Source: Chara braunii (lineage: Eukaryota > Streptophyta > Charophyceae > Charales > Characeae). From it: a stretch of 64,000 nucleotides of DNA. Numbering within the stretch: the stretch's first letter is position 1; each line of letters starts with the position of its first letter. Shown here one piece after another: positions 1 to 13,700 of the stretch. The stretch spans positions 5,909,591 to 5,973,590 of the forward strand of contig BFEA01000004.1 of NCBI GenBank assembly GCA_003427395.1. The letters are read 5' to 3'. The position numbers and the translations under genes are program-made. A model generated the notes under the pieces. That model did not search any database. It worked only from the letters and a program-made list of their open reading frames with translations, and had not been told where the DNA came from.

Positions 1-1004
1 CTTTTTTTTTTTTTTTTTTTTTTCCAAAGGAGAATCTCATTTATTTCATTATGTTTTCTCCTTTTTTTCTGTTCATGTTGTGTCACCGGTAGCGGCAGCT
101 TCGGCAAGGTTCGGCAAGGTTCGGCTTACCAGTAGCTATAGGGTCGGAAAAGAAGTACCTTTAGGTTCTTGTGGTTCAAGGTCCTGCTGCCAGCTGCGAT
201 CAGAGCAGACTGACACGAAATGACACAAGGTGACAGAACCGGAGGCATTGGTTGGTTCCAGAGGACATGGTGCCTCAATAAGCAACTGGCCTCGATCAGC
301 CCAGAAGGAAAGCTGGTACTATGCAAATGGTTACAAGGAACAGCATCTGGGTAGTAGGGTGCTAATTGGAACGGGACAATTTCTCTCTCTCCCTCCCCCC
401 GAAAATAAACAAAGAAACAGAGGCCCTTAGGGCTGCGTTCACCGCAGCACGGTCGGTAGTAGGGCAGGGCCCGTTGGCGGGGCTTATACCTCGCGTTTCA
501 ACGAAGGTCCGCCGGAAGGCCGAGCGGGCCTATCGGAAAGGGCCCTATAAAGAGGAAGCAAGCAACGTACGAAAGGTTCGTCTACCAGTGCTTGGCATTC
601 AAATGAGGGCAATGAGTGCATAAGCTAGTAGTGGGCCACAGTAGAAGGTTCGGAAAGGCTCATGCTCAATCTTCTCGCCACGGGGCTTCAGGCTGCCTTT
701 ATTGGTGCGACGATCCAGGGTGAGGGGGATCTCCATCGCTGAAGGGCGAAGGTGTAGCAAAGGGACTCTTCGTCCACGATTCGCCATAGCACATGCTACT
801 AGCTGTAGAAGGTGTCGAGTTCACTTCTGCGCGAATGAGGTATTGCCCCTCGCGCAGGTTCGTGCGCTGCTGCATTATCCATCTCCTCACTGATTTCGAC
901 GCGCCGCCAAGCCTCTCTTCCCGCGTCTTCCCGCAAGGTGCGAGCATTGCTGGCCCAGGCGTTTCACTTTTCGAGGAAGAATCGGGCTCCAAGCTGCGAT
1001 AATC
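1..1004. promoter_or_regulatory. Upstream region and probable 5' UTR of the FCA/CELF-like gene
   Basis: No convincing gene lies here. It starts with a T-run (about 2-23) and a short tandem repeat of TTCGGCAAGG (about 101-125). The promoter and 5' UTR of the downstream gene must lie here or further left, but I see no clear TATA box at a useful distance, so the start of transcription cannot be placed. Open frames in this stretch overlap each other on both strands and show no recognisable protein. Confidence 0.4.
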
Positions 1005-1173
1005 ATGCAGGAAAACATCCCTGCTGGGGTGGAGCCACAGTCACCTCTTCCGGCTATGGCGGCAGCTGGAGGTCAAGGCTCGATGCCGCATAGAGGGGGC
1101 TCGTCGCCGGTCGTAAATGGAACATCTCCTGGGTCGAAGTCTCCTTCTGTACTTCTTCCTGTCGCGCCTCCAG
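1005..1173 (+). other. Exon 1: disordered N-terminus, residues 1-56
   Basis: The ATG at 1005 opens a frame that is rich in Pro, Ser, Gly and Ala and reaches a good donor (CAG|GTACGG) at 1173, leaving phase 1. Joining to the acceptor at 2227/2228 restores frame and reads ...[18 protein letters not shown] into RRM1. A low-complexity N-terminus before RRM1 is also usual in plant FCA. There is no homology support for the exon itself; upstream non-coding exons or another start are possible. Confidence 0.7.
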
Positions 1174-4100
1174 GTACGGTTCCGCTTTATCCCGCTGCGC
1201 CTCTTCCTCACCGCGTCTCTACTGTTCTCTACTCGGCAGGCTATTGTGCTCCTAGGCCGCCATCTAAGGCAGGCTATTGTGTACCTATGGGTCTTCCCAC
1301 CTCGGTTACGCGGTGGAAGTGATGGATTCTCAGCTGCTCGTGTTGTTTCCTTTAATGAACCAGTTCGCTGATAAGTTTCTATGCCGGATGTAGCATGTCC
1401 CGCTGCACAGGCGTAATGGGACAGATTCTGGGGGTGGCGATCAATCGGTCGAGAAGTTCCGCGTAGATGCATAAGCCTGTGGGGGTAGTAGTGAGGGTAG
1501 TACGATATGATGTCAAATCGCATCAAACCCCTTTCAAGTGTGATCAACTGGGCGAAAGAGAAAGTGGGAAGAGGCGAAGTGAAAATGAGCAGGCAATGCC
1601 CTTGTGCTTGTGGACTTTGTACAATACGATTGCGTCGCGCGCTTGGTGTGAGTGCTGCGCATCCTGCCTACGCCTCCGTATTTAGGGCGACTGAAATCGA
1701 CCACGAATCGTTTGTATCTTCCTCGTCTCTGCTTCTGTAGATACATCTTCGATCACTAACGAGGGCGGGAATATTGTGGTCGATCGGGGGGGGGGGGGGG
1801 AGAGGGCTTGTGGGGGGGGGGGGGGGGGGGGAGGGGGGGGGGGTGTGGGGGGGGGGGGGGGGGGGGGGGGGGTAAGTCTCGGCCAACAGGTGCTATATTT
1901 ACTATACCTTGCTGTCGATACGGCGTGGGTTTGGAAGATGAGGTGTCGATATGGAACCTTGGTGCGTCTTGCATGTCGGAAGTGCCGCGTTCTATTATTA
2001 CTGTCTCGGCCTGGAATCTTGCTTTGCCTTGCGGCTATCACAGTCATGAAAGTAAACACGAATTCTGCCCCCACTTGGTGATGCTGTTTGTCCTAGTTTG
2101 AAGAGCGCCACTCTTGCTGAAGCTTGTGGTTTGGTGTTGCGTGTGTCTCGAATGTCATTTTTGTGCGTGTGACTGATATGTCGCCAATCGTTTCACGTTA
2201 TGTGCTTCTGGGCTGCTTTGTGAACAGATCCCAGTCTTCTGGGCGGAAGGTCTCAGGACTTCGTGAAGCTATTCGTGGGGTCTGTTCCAAGGAATGCGAC
2301 CGAGGATGAGGTGCGTCTTCTCCATGGAATCAGGACCTCGGGGCGTCTCCCTTCCCTAATGGTTTTCATTCCCTATCTTTTCTTCTTACACAGCTCTGTT
2401 GAGAGGCGGTGTCTCTAGTTTTCAAACATCTTGTCCTTAGTGAATATCCGCTAGTGTTTTTATCCGGGTACCGATATGTTCTGAGAGTCCTCTCTAGTGG
2501 TGAATTCCAGTCTCTCCTCGGAGAGTGCTTCTGTCGTCCGCTCCGCCTGCTTCCTGACGTCTGCTGTGTCTCGTGGCTCGAGCTTTGTGGCGTCGTGCCT
2601 CTCGATGTCTGGCTCCGTCTTGTGCTGTAGAGACTGGGGTGCGATGCTTCGTGGCGCTCCGAAGCACCGCGTAGCACCCCGCCGCTTAATGCTGTCGCTT
2701 TTTGCGTGTGCTGTCCTTCTCTTTGGCATGGAGTCTAGCTTCTGCCCTGTAAGAGCTGTGCGGATGGGTCTCTTCCACGCTGAACTTGAGAGCAATGTTT
2801 ACGTCGCCTTGCTGCATGCCGCCCTTCCTGTGTGCCTCATTCAGCGGATACACCATCACGAAGGCAGAACAGAGCATTGCGGACACTCCTACGCAAAGAT
2901 AGAACGTCTTTTGTGATTGTGTATCCACTTCTGTGCCGCTTGGCGTCCTTGCGGATGCCGAATTTGGTTGGCTGTGCCAGATAGGGTCTGGACTGCGGTG
3001 CCCTTTGGGGTCCGCGGTTTCGCTCCTTGTGGCGTCACAGTGTATGTGACGTGTAGTACTGCCTAAACCCGGCCCTGCGCGACGGCACTGCAATGCCTTG
3101 CCTTCGGTCTCTCTCTCTGCCAATGCCATATGGCTTTCACCTTTTTTTCCCTTCGCCTTGTCTCTGGTCATCTGCTCGAGCATCGCCTTTCTTTCGGTCA
3201 GCACATTTCCTTTCCCTATCTAGAATCTCTTGCTTACGTTGTCCCCTTCCACTCCCTCGAGGTCCTCCTCTTTCAGGTCTGTTTTCCTTTTGTGTATGCA
3301 ACTCTTTTCTCTGTTCCTTTTCCTCTTCCCATACTCTTCTCCGTCCTGCTGTCGATTTTTATCTTGTCTTCTCACGCCTCTTCGTTCCCGCTTCTCCTCC
3401 TCTTCTGGGTCTTCACTCCCGCTTCGCCTCCTCTCTGTTCCCAATTCCTAAGTGTCCCTTTTCCCACCTCTCGTGCTGCCTTCTTCTGTTTTTCGCTCGG
3501 TTTCTCCTGACACTCAGTTTCCTCTTCTTACGGCTGATTCGCCTCTCGCCTGTGGCTGTTATCTCCCGCCTTCATGACGTTTCCATCTCCTCGCTTATGC
3601 ATTTCCTCTGTCGCCAATGATTCTCGTGTTCCCCGACTCTTTCCGTCAGCCCTGTTGTCCTTTCTCGTCTGCCCTTGCTCGTCTCTGGGCTTCTCCGTGT
3701 CATCCGTTGTGTATGCTGTTTCCGTCCTCCATTCTCGGTCTCAGCTGCCGCCGCCCGTCTCTGCCCCCGCCCTCCGTCTCTGCGGCCGGCGCCCGTCTCT
3801 GGCGCCGCCGCCCGTCTGTGACACCGCCGCCAGTCTGTGCCGCTGCGCATCTGCTGTCTCCACCCGTCTCTGCTGCCGCCACCCCTCCCTGACGCCACTA
3901 CCCATCTATGCTGCCGCCGTCCTCCCGTGCCGCCGTCGCCCGTCTATGCCGCCATCGTCCGTATCTGCCACTGTCGCCCTTCTCTGGGGTCCTCCTCGGC
4001 CGCTGTCGTGATTAGCTTCGGCCATAGTCAGTCGCTCGTGCCGTACCCGTCCCATCTGCTGTTGTCTTCCTCCTTCTGTCGCCCACCCTGCCGCTGTCGC

Positions 4101-7100
4101 CAACCTCTGATGCTGTCGCCCCCTTTGCTTGCTGTCACCTACCTGTGCTACTGTCGCCTGTATCTGCTCTGCTCTGCCCGCCTCTGGTGCTGTCGCTCGC
4201 CTCTGCTGCTGTCGCCCACGTGTACTGTTGTCGCCTACGTCTGCACTGTTGCGCCCGCCTCTGCTGCTGTTAACTGCCAGTGCTGCTGTCGCCCGTCTTT
4301 GAATTTGTCGCGCATCTTTACCTTGTCCTTCGTCTCTGCTTCTGGCACCCGTCTCTGCTGCTGGCGCCCATCTCTGTTGCTGGGGCGCCTTTTGGTATCT
4401 CCTCGTCTGTTGTTGTACTGTCTCTGCTACCCCCCCGCTTTTCTGCTGTCACCGCGGCTCGGCTGTTTTGTGGTCTCTTTGTCGTCTTTCTGTGCAGTCG
4501 CTGCTCTCTGTGGTTTTCCATTTTCGCGGCTACTCGTATTTGCCATCGCCTTTCTCTTCCCTCACCTGTCTGCTGGTGCCCGTCTTCGCTGTTGCTCGTC
4601 TTGTCTGTCCCGTTTCTCCTCTCAATCTCTCCTCTACAGCCGTCTCTGTCCTTTTTCCTTTTTCCCGTTCTTCACACCCCCGGCTGCCCTCTTCCCCGGC
4701 TCTCCCAAGCTCTTCTCCTCATTTTCTACCACCGCCGTTTCTCTTCATCCGGTCCCCCCTTCTCCCCTCCACCCGCGTTTCCCCTTTATCCCTTCACCAG
4801 GTTGCTTCCCTGTTTTCTCTGTCCCCGCCTCTTGATGATCCTCATGGTTTCTTCGCTTTCGCTTCGCCTTCAGCTCTCCAGTCTGGCGGTGTTGCTTTTC
4901 TCACCTGTGTTCTGCCCCTGCTGCTCCTGCATTCGTTCCGGAGTGTAGCGTGCGCATCGTTTCTCCACGGTTCCCCTGCCACGTGCCTCTCTCTACTGCC
5001 TCGCCTGTCCCTTGTGTCCTTCTGCATTTTGTATCTCCCAATTTCGCCGTCCTCTCAATCAATTCAATTGAATGAATAGGTTGAGACTTTCCCGCATATC
5101 GGGAAGTAATAAGGTTAGAGATTACTCCGTCTGACACCATCGAGTTCACCACTTTCATCGGCGAACAACCGAACCCTCTGGACCTCGACCATCCATCATT
5201 TCTATTACCCCTCTTTACCCCTCCTACTCTCCGTCGCCTCCCGTTTGTGTTTCGTGCTGTTTTTCTTTTAGTTCGTTTGATCGTGGCTCTTCTACGTCTG
5301 TTTCCATGCTTTCCCCTTTCAACAGAACGGAAACCTCCTGTGCGCTAGTCGACACCTTGATGGCGAATCTCCACGGCCGCCGTCTCGGGGCAGGCGAGGG
5401 CTCCAAGGGCTGAATGGGGCAACCCCTTTAGGCTACATGGGCGAGGTATCCGGACACAGAGGATCGCTACTCCCGCAACAGGCGATGGGCATTTGCGCAA
5501 CTCCGTGGTGGACGAGATGATCATGCTATAGATGGGCTGATGGTCGCTGGCGCCTCGAATAGGTCCCTATCTATCCTGGGGAAGGATGAGGGTCCACCCT
5601 GAGATTGCCACTCGGAATGCAAGAGTTACCCTCCGGGATCATCGCGGAAGCAAGGTATTGAGTGGAATGGCGAGGCAACCATGCACCGATTCCGACCAGT
5701 TCGATATTCCTTGAAATTGATGCGGATTCTCGCAAGGCTCACTGATCATGAGAGACCTAAGTGGCGCTTGGGCGACATCCAGTCGTTGGGGTCCCTCTGC
5801 TTTCATGCCCGGCCCCGCGTACATCATCCCGTCAACTGCGATGATTGGGGGACGTGTGGCGCTTGGGCGACATCCAGTCGTTGCGCGGCGTCCAGGCCTG
5901 GCGCAGCATCCGGGGCCCTAATGGCAGAGCCTCCTCGCTCCGACCGTGGCTTACCCTTCTTCGGAAGTGGTGCTCGGGTCATGCCCACAGCGCGTTCTGC
6001 TCTCGCTGTGTGCGGCATCTTTGGCCCGCGTTGCTTACGGCATCTCTCCGCACCTCTCTCAGCGTTCTCTGCCCTATCTCCAGCACCTGGCGTTCCTGGC
6101 ATCAAATTTTTGGGTATATAATGCGGGGCGCCACTCTGGTGGCCGAATCGAATAACCTTTTCCACAGCACCACCGAGTTCGGGTAATGCGGGGCGCATCA
6201 GGTCTCATGTCATATGGTCGCGGGCATTTCGCTTGCGTCCGATCCACTTGATTCTCCCATTCCGCCGATAATGACGTACTCTGCGCGATGAGTGCGTTTG
6301 GCCTGCCAGTAATGAGCCTGATGATGGATGTTCGAGTCCTGAGCGCGAAGGCCGCGCGCGTTTTTTTGGCGGGGGAGATTCCGATTCCGGTTGTGTGCGC
6401 AATGTTGCGCGATGGTTCCCTTATCCATCATGCTCCGATACTGTATCCTCACCTGCTGCGCTCGGCTCCTCTCGCGGCCGCGTACAGCTCTGCTCCCGGC
6501 CTTTTGTTTCTCTATCTGAATCGTCTTTTCAATCGTTCGTGCTCAGTTTTCTTAGTCCTTGCAAATGCAGGTTTGAGTTCTCTGTAGCACGGATGATTGC
6601 AGCGAGATTAGACTTTCTGGACCTGAATCGCTTTGCCCGCGAGGTTTCTCTTTGATGGTGCTTGATGAATGAAACAATGATAGGTTTTTGCGAGGGGCCT
6701 CATGGCTCGTCATTGCGTGAGGGTTGGGAACTTGACATTATTTCGATGTCTAAGGTGAGATGGGGCTGTTTCGCGACAACTGTGCAGGGAGTCCCGATGA
6801 GGTGAAGTGATGCTGTTTGGCGACAATTGTCCCGGCGTGCCTGGAGCGACGAGTAGTAGATGATATGCGAGTCTGCGGTTCAAAATGAGGGGAGAGTTTG
6901 GCAGTGTTGGGGAATGGGGAATTGCTCCCCTTCTGTTTGAGGGTTGGAGACCGGATCGTCTTTGCTGATCTTTTAATATCTTTTTTGCTAGCAACGATAT
7001 TTGGCAGGTTAAGCAGTTCCAAGGCTTCAGATGTAATGGCTAAAGGGAGAGAAAAAGAGTTAAGCTTTCTTAGGTTAACCTACGAGTAGTAGTTAAGTTT

Positions 7101-7674
7101 TGATTGGTTACCTCCTATTGCTATTCCGAGCAGTCAAAGCGGCTGGATGGAGAAGGATTGGGAGAACGGGAAGGGGTTTAGTTTAATAGACGGAGAGTGA
7201 AATTGCAGTTGCGGTCTGAGAGGGAGAGGGGCACCATACCACATGTGCTTGTGGCGGACAGAATGGAGACCTAGTCGGAGCTACGGTTTCTCCATGGATG
7301 GTAGAGTTATGCAGAAATCTCTCATGTCTGTGCAAGTCTGATGCGGCGTGACTTCTACCATGACGGCTTTTTTGTATGCATTTTCAGTGACGAGGTGAAG
7401 GAATCCTGCGTATGTGAGGTTTGTTCATGCTTCCGACTTCTCTTTGAAGGGATTCAGTGCAAGGAGTGTGATCTTCTGGAACCCTCGTTATTCTAATCTC
7501 GGCACTCACCGGGGCGGGAAGAAGAAGTCGCCTGCGAACCACCGGGGCGGACAGTACGCGGTAGAATACCACAAATGTTTCTTTGTTCTTATGTGTCGGT
7601 GAAAATCTGAGGAAATAGTATGGCACAGTCATGCTTCTTTGTTTGGATTTGTGTATAGCGAACATTACACACTT

Positions 7675-7736
<62 letters not shown>

Positions 7737-10700
7737 GGTGGTGGTGGTGGTGGGGGGATTGGAAATGGCGATATGGGGGAGGACGGACTGGTAAGGTAAA
7801 GCAAATATGGAAAGGGGAGGTAGTGCTGATGAAAGGTAGAATGACATTGCTTGTAAATTGCTTACTATTTTGATGCTGTTAATTTCGGTTTTCTGTTAAT
7901 GACACTGATCTCATCTATGTTGTTGCGTTTTATGTTCTGTACAGACTCTGAGAACTGTCCGTTTGCAAGAGTATGCTAATCTGACTTCGTTCGGGTTCGT
8001 TTTGCGTTGTGTAGCTTCGCGATTTATTCGGAGAATTCGGTACCTTGCTCGAAGTCGCTGTGATCAAGAACAAGGCAACGGGGCTGAGCCAAGGTACGTA
8101 TTCTCGGTGGAATGGCTATGTAATCGATTGCGGAGAGTAGTATTTCGAGTTCGGGAATGGCCCGAAAACTGATTTACATCTTCTTTCGACTCATTGAGTT
8201 GAGGAGGTTGAGGATGTTTCATAGCGAGAGACGAGCACAGGGGTCCACTTTTTGCGAGGGAGCAAATAACTTCTTCAGAGATCGCATGTCCTTGTACAAG
8301 ACATCGGACGCCCTGGCGTAGTGTAGATGCCCGTGTCGGGAAGATGACTCTTTGCTAAAGCAATCAGGGCATGGGATCACAAAAGAGCAAGCCCGGCGGA
8401 ACTTGGCGAAGGCCATGCCATAGTCTCTCAGAAACACGCTAGCTGCAGACCCAGAGCACGAGAGGATGCCGTACCAGAATTATGCCCAGAAGGCTAGACA
8501 CAGGAGTTAGGCAGAGTTTTATTCCGCTAGTCGAAGTCTTATTTCTGTATTTTAGCAGTTCATGGGTATACCGACTGACCTAGGCTCGTTGGTCGTAGTC
8601 TTAGTTCAGCTATTCTAGACTTCAGAAGGTCCTTTTATAAGTTATGACATCGTTATGTGGGTCTTCATGGCTTTGTCTTTCGGGGGCAAATTTGCCAATC
8701 TGGATATTCATGCCTTTGTCTCTCCGGGGCAAATATGCCAATGCCGCTTGTCGTTTCCTGAGTTTCCACAGTTCATTGGGTATCTGTAACGGTGTGCTGG
8801 TGATGCAAGAGTACACATGCATAAGGAGGGTCTTTGATAGAGTTGTCCAGGTGACGTTCGGGAACCGTAGTGAAAGCTGATTTGTGGTCCGGCGAGGACG
8901 TGTTTTGTTCATGCGGACGGGTGTGTTCTGGTAGGATCGTTTTCCCCGAACACAATCCACACTCATCATGACTGTACCCGACCGGAGAGATGGTACACAT
9001 GCATAAGGAGGGTGCGTCATGTTTGGGGTGAGACGGTGGAACTAAGGGAAGCGGTTTTCGTACCTTTTGGTATGACTTGGCGCATGATAGATGTTTTGTC
9101 TTTCTTCTCGTGTTTCCGCTATTATAGAAAGAATATATAGCGCTGTTCTCGGACTCCGCGGTTATCAGAGTCCGTCTTAGAACATGCGGCGCGAAGGCCT
9201 GGCTTGAATAGAACTGCGACAGTTTTTTTACATGCTGTGTTCTCGCGAGGGTGAACAGATTGGAGCTGTTTCCCCTCGATGAACCGGGCCGCCTTTGTTT
9301 CTTTTTTAATTTTTAAAGACATACACGGCACTGTGTAGGAGAGTGCAACCCTACGTGCGCTTCGGCGAGCTGTGAGGTACTGTGGTCCCCCCTCCTGTTT
9401 TATCCTCTTTTTCGAGGGGGGAAGGGGGCGTTCCTTTACCAAAGCGGAGCTTGACATGTGGATTATCTGTTACTGGGTGCCCTCCTTACTGGATCTCATG
9501 TAGCGGGTGATGACTCCCCGTTTATTCCGTCGACCGTACATCTCTTCGGCAGCCCTTCCTCTTTTCGTTTTTCCTTTTCGCTTTTTTCTTGTCAAAAGAG
9601 AGAAGCAGAGATCCTTTCGGAGCATAATAATACTACAGCTAGGATTTCTTTTTCCTGTTGGTGGAGGTTATCTATCTTGTCAATTCCCTGCAAGGTTGTG
9701 CTGTTAGTATTATCGGAGCTAAAGCAGCAGACTGTTCGTAAACGCCGTCGAAATAAAATGCGGTAAGTGCATGTTTTTTGGGTCGTCCTAGCCATTGTGC
9801 GTCGGCATTTACAATTCCGTTTGAGCATTTGGTTGTGGCAAAATATGCCTTTTGTCCCATTGAATTGGAGTCACAGCGGGTGCTGTCCGTTTTGTGACAT
9901 GCCAGTCATCTCCTTCTTTCTACAACCGCTCTGTGGAACTCGGCTGAGCGCGAGTGGCACTGGTTTTTCAGTTTTTCGTTGACCGATGTTTGATAAGGAT
10001 CTAATCTCTGTCCTGTTCGGCAGAGGTGCCCATGACAGGGAGCATTTTGTCAGAGTCTGTAGTTAGATGGTGGGGGGAGGCGCTGGCTGGTTCACGCCGG
10101 GTTGGTGTGCTTAATTCTTGGCTTCAGGAGCTTTTTTATAGTTTAAGTGATACTATGAAAGCTTTTTTTATCCTTTTTTTTCAGGCTGGGTTGTTAACGG
10201 GACTGACTTTTGTGTAAAAAATACTCATGGAGAGCAGCAAGAGTGTTCAGCAAGTTTGGTTTTTGGTGAGCGCACTGAAGCCATTGATGGATCTCAGTGC
10301 AGAGATGGGTATTGTTGTATTATCTCAATGGCTCACTCACATTAGTTGTCGTCTTTGCGGGTGTATACCACCAAACGATGTGCAGACGGCAATCAAGGAA
10401 GCTCGAGTGTGAGTGTACGCCGAGTGTACGCCGTTAGTACTGTCGCATCCGACAATAAAATGAGAGATCTTCTGTGTTGATTTAGATACGAGGTGTGATC
10501 AATGACCGGGAATATATGTCAGATTCACCGACTTTCTCAGGTACAGTAGGTCGAGCAATATTTAACCAACAATTCAGATCTACTTTACAAAGAAAAGTGA
10601 TTACTCATCAGACGGAAAATCGATTCCTTCCTGATGCTTATATCGTGTGTTGATTCCCACACGAGGTGTGATCCATGACCGAGAACATATGTCAGATGCA

Positions 10701-13700
10701 CCGACTTTCTCAGGTTGGGCTCTGCGCGTTTATGATCTAATCTTATTTACATCAGACGGAGAATCGATTCCTTCCTCATGCTTATATCGTGTGTTGATTC
10801 TCACACGAGGTGTGATCCATGACCGAGAACATATGTCAGATGCACCGACTTTCTCAGGTTGGCCTCTGCGCGGTTATGATCTAATCTTTGCTATTCTAGC
10901 AATGCTCCACTTCGTTGTTGTAATTATTGAAGAACAGGTCTGAATGCTGCTCAGCCGCCTTCCAGTCGCTGTGACATAGTCGCTCGCTGTCCCTCTGCTC
11001 TGATGTCTCCCCCAATGACATGGGTATTGTGATTGCTATAGTTTTTTCGATATATTCTTCCTTGGGTTTAGTTGGATTGTCACCATATTGTGACCACAGC
11101 ACGTGCGGCGAGCGGCAAGCGTCTTGCATTGTTTAATTATTTGGCAAGCATCTTGCCTTTTTTTATTATTTCGTCGTTTAGACGGGATCGGTTTGCCGGT
11201 GCCACATGCTTTTGGAATAGCCCTGGCTGGTACTCTCCACAAGTAACTTGTAGTGTACTGCTCCACCCGAATAACGACTCATTTCTGCGTCCGGGTGCAT
11301 GTCGGCAGGTTGTCGGTCAGTCGGTCATTCTTTTATGGAGTCATTTCTGCTTCCGGATAGACGTCAGTCATGCTTTTATGCATTGACAAAGGGCGATAGT
11401 TTTCTCTTTTCCTTCTACGTATATACGTTCCCTTGAAGCGTTTCAGGTTTTGATGATATGAGCAAAGGTGAGAGTATTCGATGGAAACTTCTCGCCCGAT
11501 GCTTTCCAGTTCCTGTCAAGCCCGATGCTTTTCATTTCCTCCGGATTCTCTTACTCTGTTGTCGCTCGGTTCCCTGTATGTAGTGCACCTCAATCATAAG
11601 GCTGCAGCCGATGTAGAGGAGGTGCAATGCATGTAGTGAAAAAATTGAAGCATGTCAGCCGATGTAGAGGAAATCCAACAAGTGAATTTGAAAACTTGAA
11701 GCATGTCAGAAGTGGGCTGTTTAACTCTTCTTTTGAGGCCCGGTTACCTATCCCCTCTGGAGGTGACTGTTGCTAGTGGGGGGCCGTTCTGGCTATTCGG
11801 ATGGAACAGGTAAATGGATTCTAATGGCACTGGTCGTGAACGTAATAGGCTGTATGAATATTTGAGGGAGTTATGTTAAGCAGTCTGTGGGTGCTGCCAC
11901 GTGGGAGCATGGTGGCCCTCAACGTCCCGAAATTGGCACATCCTAGATTGCCTTCTCTGGAGCATAATTGAGCTGCGTGTGTTTCCCAGCTTTTAGAACG
12001 GAGAAAACACGTTTTTAGGTTCTGTGCAAAGTTTTTGTATGTAGTTGCGATGCTGTCATTTCGGATCGCACCCACGGAGAGCATTTTTTGGACGGGCGCG
12101 TCCTTTGTGGATTCTTTCTAGCTGATGCGTGCTTGCACGACGTTTTTGAAATAAGCCGGGTGCGTGCACTTGTCAGACGTTGATTACGTTGAGATGCGGA
12201 GTTATGAATTGCGAGACTGATCGTGAGCAATTTATTAGACCAGGGTTGATAGGGTACGACAGGAGAGGGCTTGTGTTGCCTTGAGGTCTCTGGGATCAAT
12301 GGACACCTGCTGAGAGGGTTCTTATGTTGTTGAGGTTGACTTGCGAATTGTAAGAAGGGAAAAGCCTCTCAGAAAAGAGTTACGTGGACATAGAGATGGT
12401 CTGATGTTATCTATTTGTTGCAGGGGATAGTGCGCTGACTGTGATTGTTGTCTTGCTGGGATGTAATCATGATGCATTTCGATGTGCACCTCTCTCTTTT
12501 GAGAATGACCGCTCCAGCTCTAGAAGTGTGGCTTACGTGGATGTAGTCTGTATGCCCGTGAAGGTGTGATTCAATGGAGGATGGATAGCTAGTGTGCATC
12601 GAGTCAAGCGTGCATATTCTGATGCAATGGGAGCAGGTCTGGTATAGGTTTTGCACTTTTGTTCTTAGCATGCTTTGCTGGCATGTAATAATGACGAATG
12701 GATGTGTGCACTCACTGCGCTGCTTTTTTCTTTTTCGAGATCGTTTGCTCTAGAACTTCTAATGGCTTACTTGAAGGTAGCCTCTACGCATGAGTGTGCT
12801 CATGTCAATTGGGTATGGATAGCTGCTGTGCACTTGACTTGAGTGAGCATATTGTGACGCTGTGACATCTAGGGCTTGTAGGTGTTGCATTTGGCTTTCC
12901 TAATCTTTGCTGGGATGTCAGCATGATGGATGGATGTGTGCGCTTGATTCTTTTGTTGTCACAATCGCTCTGGAGCTTTTATTGGCATTCTTGGAGTGTG
13001 GGCATTGATGCGCTGGCATGTGGGGCTTGAATAGGCTTGGCGGCTGGGTCTCTTACAGTCTTTGCTGGGGCATCGTCATGATGGATGGATGTGTGCACTG
13101 CTTTTCTGTTTTGAGAACAATCACTCCACACTTCTAATGACTTCCGCTCCAATTCTTACCTCTCTCTTGGATGTAGTCTATATGTCAATGGGGATAACTA
13201 CTCACGGAGCAGGGTGAGCAGTTGTGATGCAGGCCATGTGTAGGGTATCTAGGTTTTACATATTTGTGTGAAGAGGCTGGGAAGAATTTAGGAGAGCTTG
13301 TTATTAATGCTGGATTTGATTGTTTATGTATTGGAACAGACTTCTCCTACAGGTATCAGTCGAGGGGGTCAATGTTGCTTTACGTCTGATTTCCATATCA
13401 CTGAACATCCCTCTCGCCAAGGGCATGATATGCATTATGCGCATTTTGTTGACGTTTCATCACATTTTCTGAGCTCCTAGCTGATCTGTGCTTCAGGGCT
13501 ATGATTCAGCTTCTATGCTTCACAGTATATATGTGTGGTTTGCTTCTGGCGTTTGTATATTCAGAATGTAAAACCTGCAGTTTTCGAATGTGCTGTGTCA
13601 GCAATGGGTATTACCTGGGTCATGTTGGTATTCTCGCACAGTTGCACTGCAGTATGCTCTCCTTTATTTCATCTGTGCTGATGAACGCGGCTGTCACCTG

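Larger units (their letters stand above)
2311..8014 (+). other. Intron 2 (5.7 kb), pyrimidine-rich left half
   Basis: Non-coding. From about 3090 to 5060 the plus strand is strongly C/T-rich. At 3740-4350 it contains a degenerate minisatellite based on CCGCCGCCCGTCTCTG-like units, and long spurious open frames arise from it. From 5400 to 6200 there are short direct repeats, including GGCGCTTGGGCGACATCCAG at about 5763 and 5858. At 7683-7752 a (GA)n microsatellite runs into (GTG)n. No gene is seen inside. Confidence 0.8.

Noticed and set aside
2257-2310. Alternative acceptor for exon 2 at 2256/2257
   Set aside because: It would join exon 1 out of phase with RRM1; the acceptor at 2227/2228 restores the frame.
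3837-4835. 332-codon open frame on the plus strand
   Set aside because: Lies wholly in intron 2 and in the pyrimidine-rich tract; composition is Leu/Ser/Pro/Cys low complexity with no domain, and several overlapping frames are open as base skew predicts.
8219-8437. 72-codon minus-strand frame that loosely recalls a metabolic enzyme fragment
   Set aside because: No motif clear enough to name, and it lies antisense within intron 3.
10470-13260. Repeat arrays considered as CRISPR-like
   Set aside because: Units are long (145-230 bp), have no conserved short repeat with unique spacers and no associated genes, and the genome is eukaryotic.
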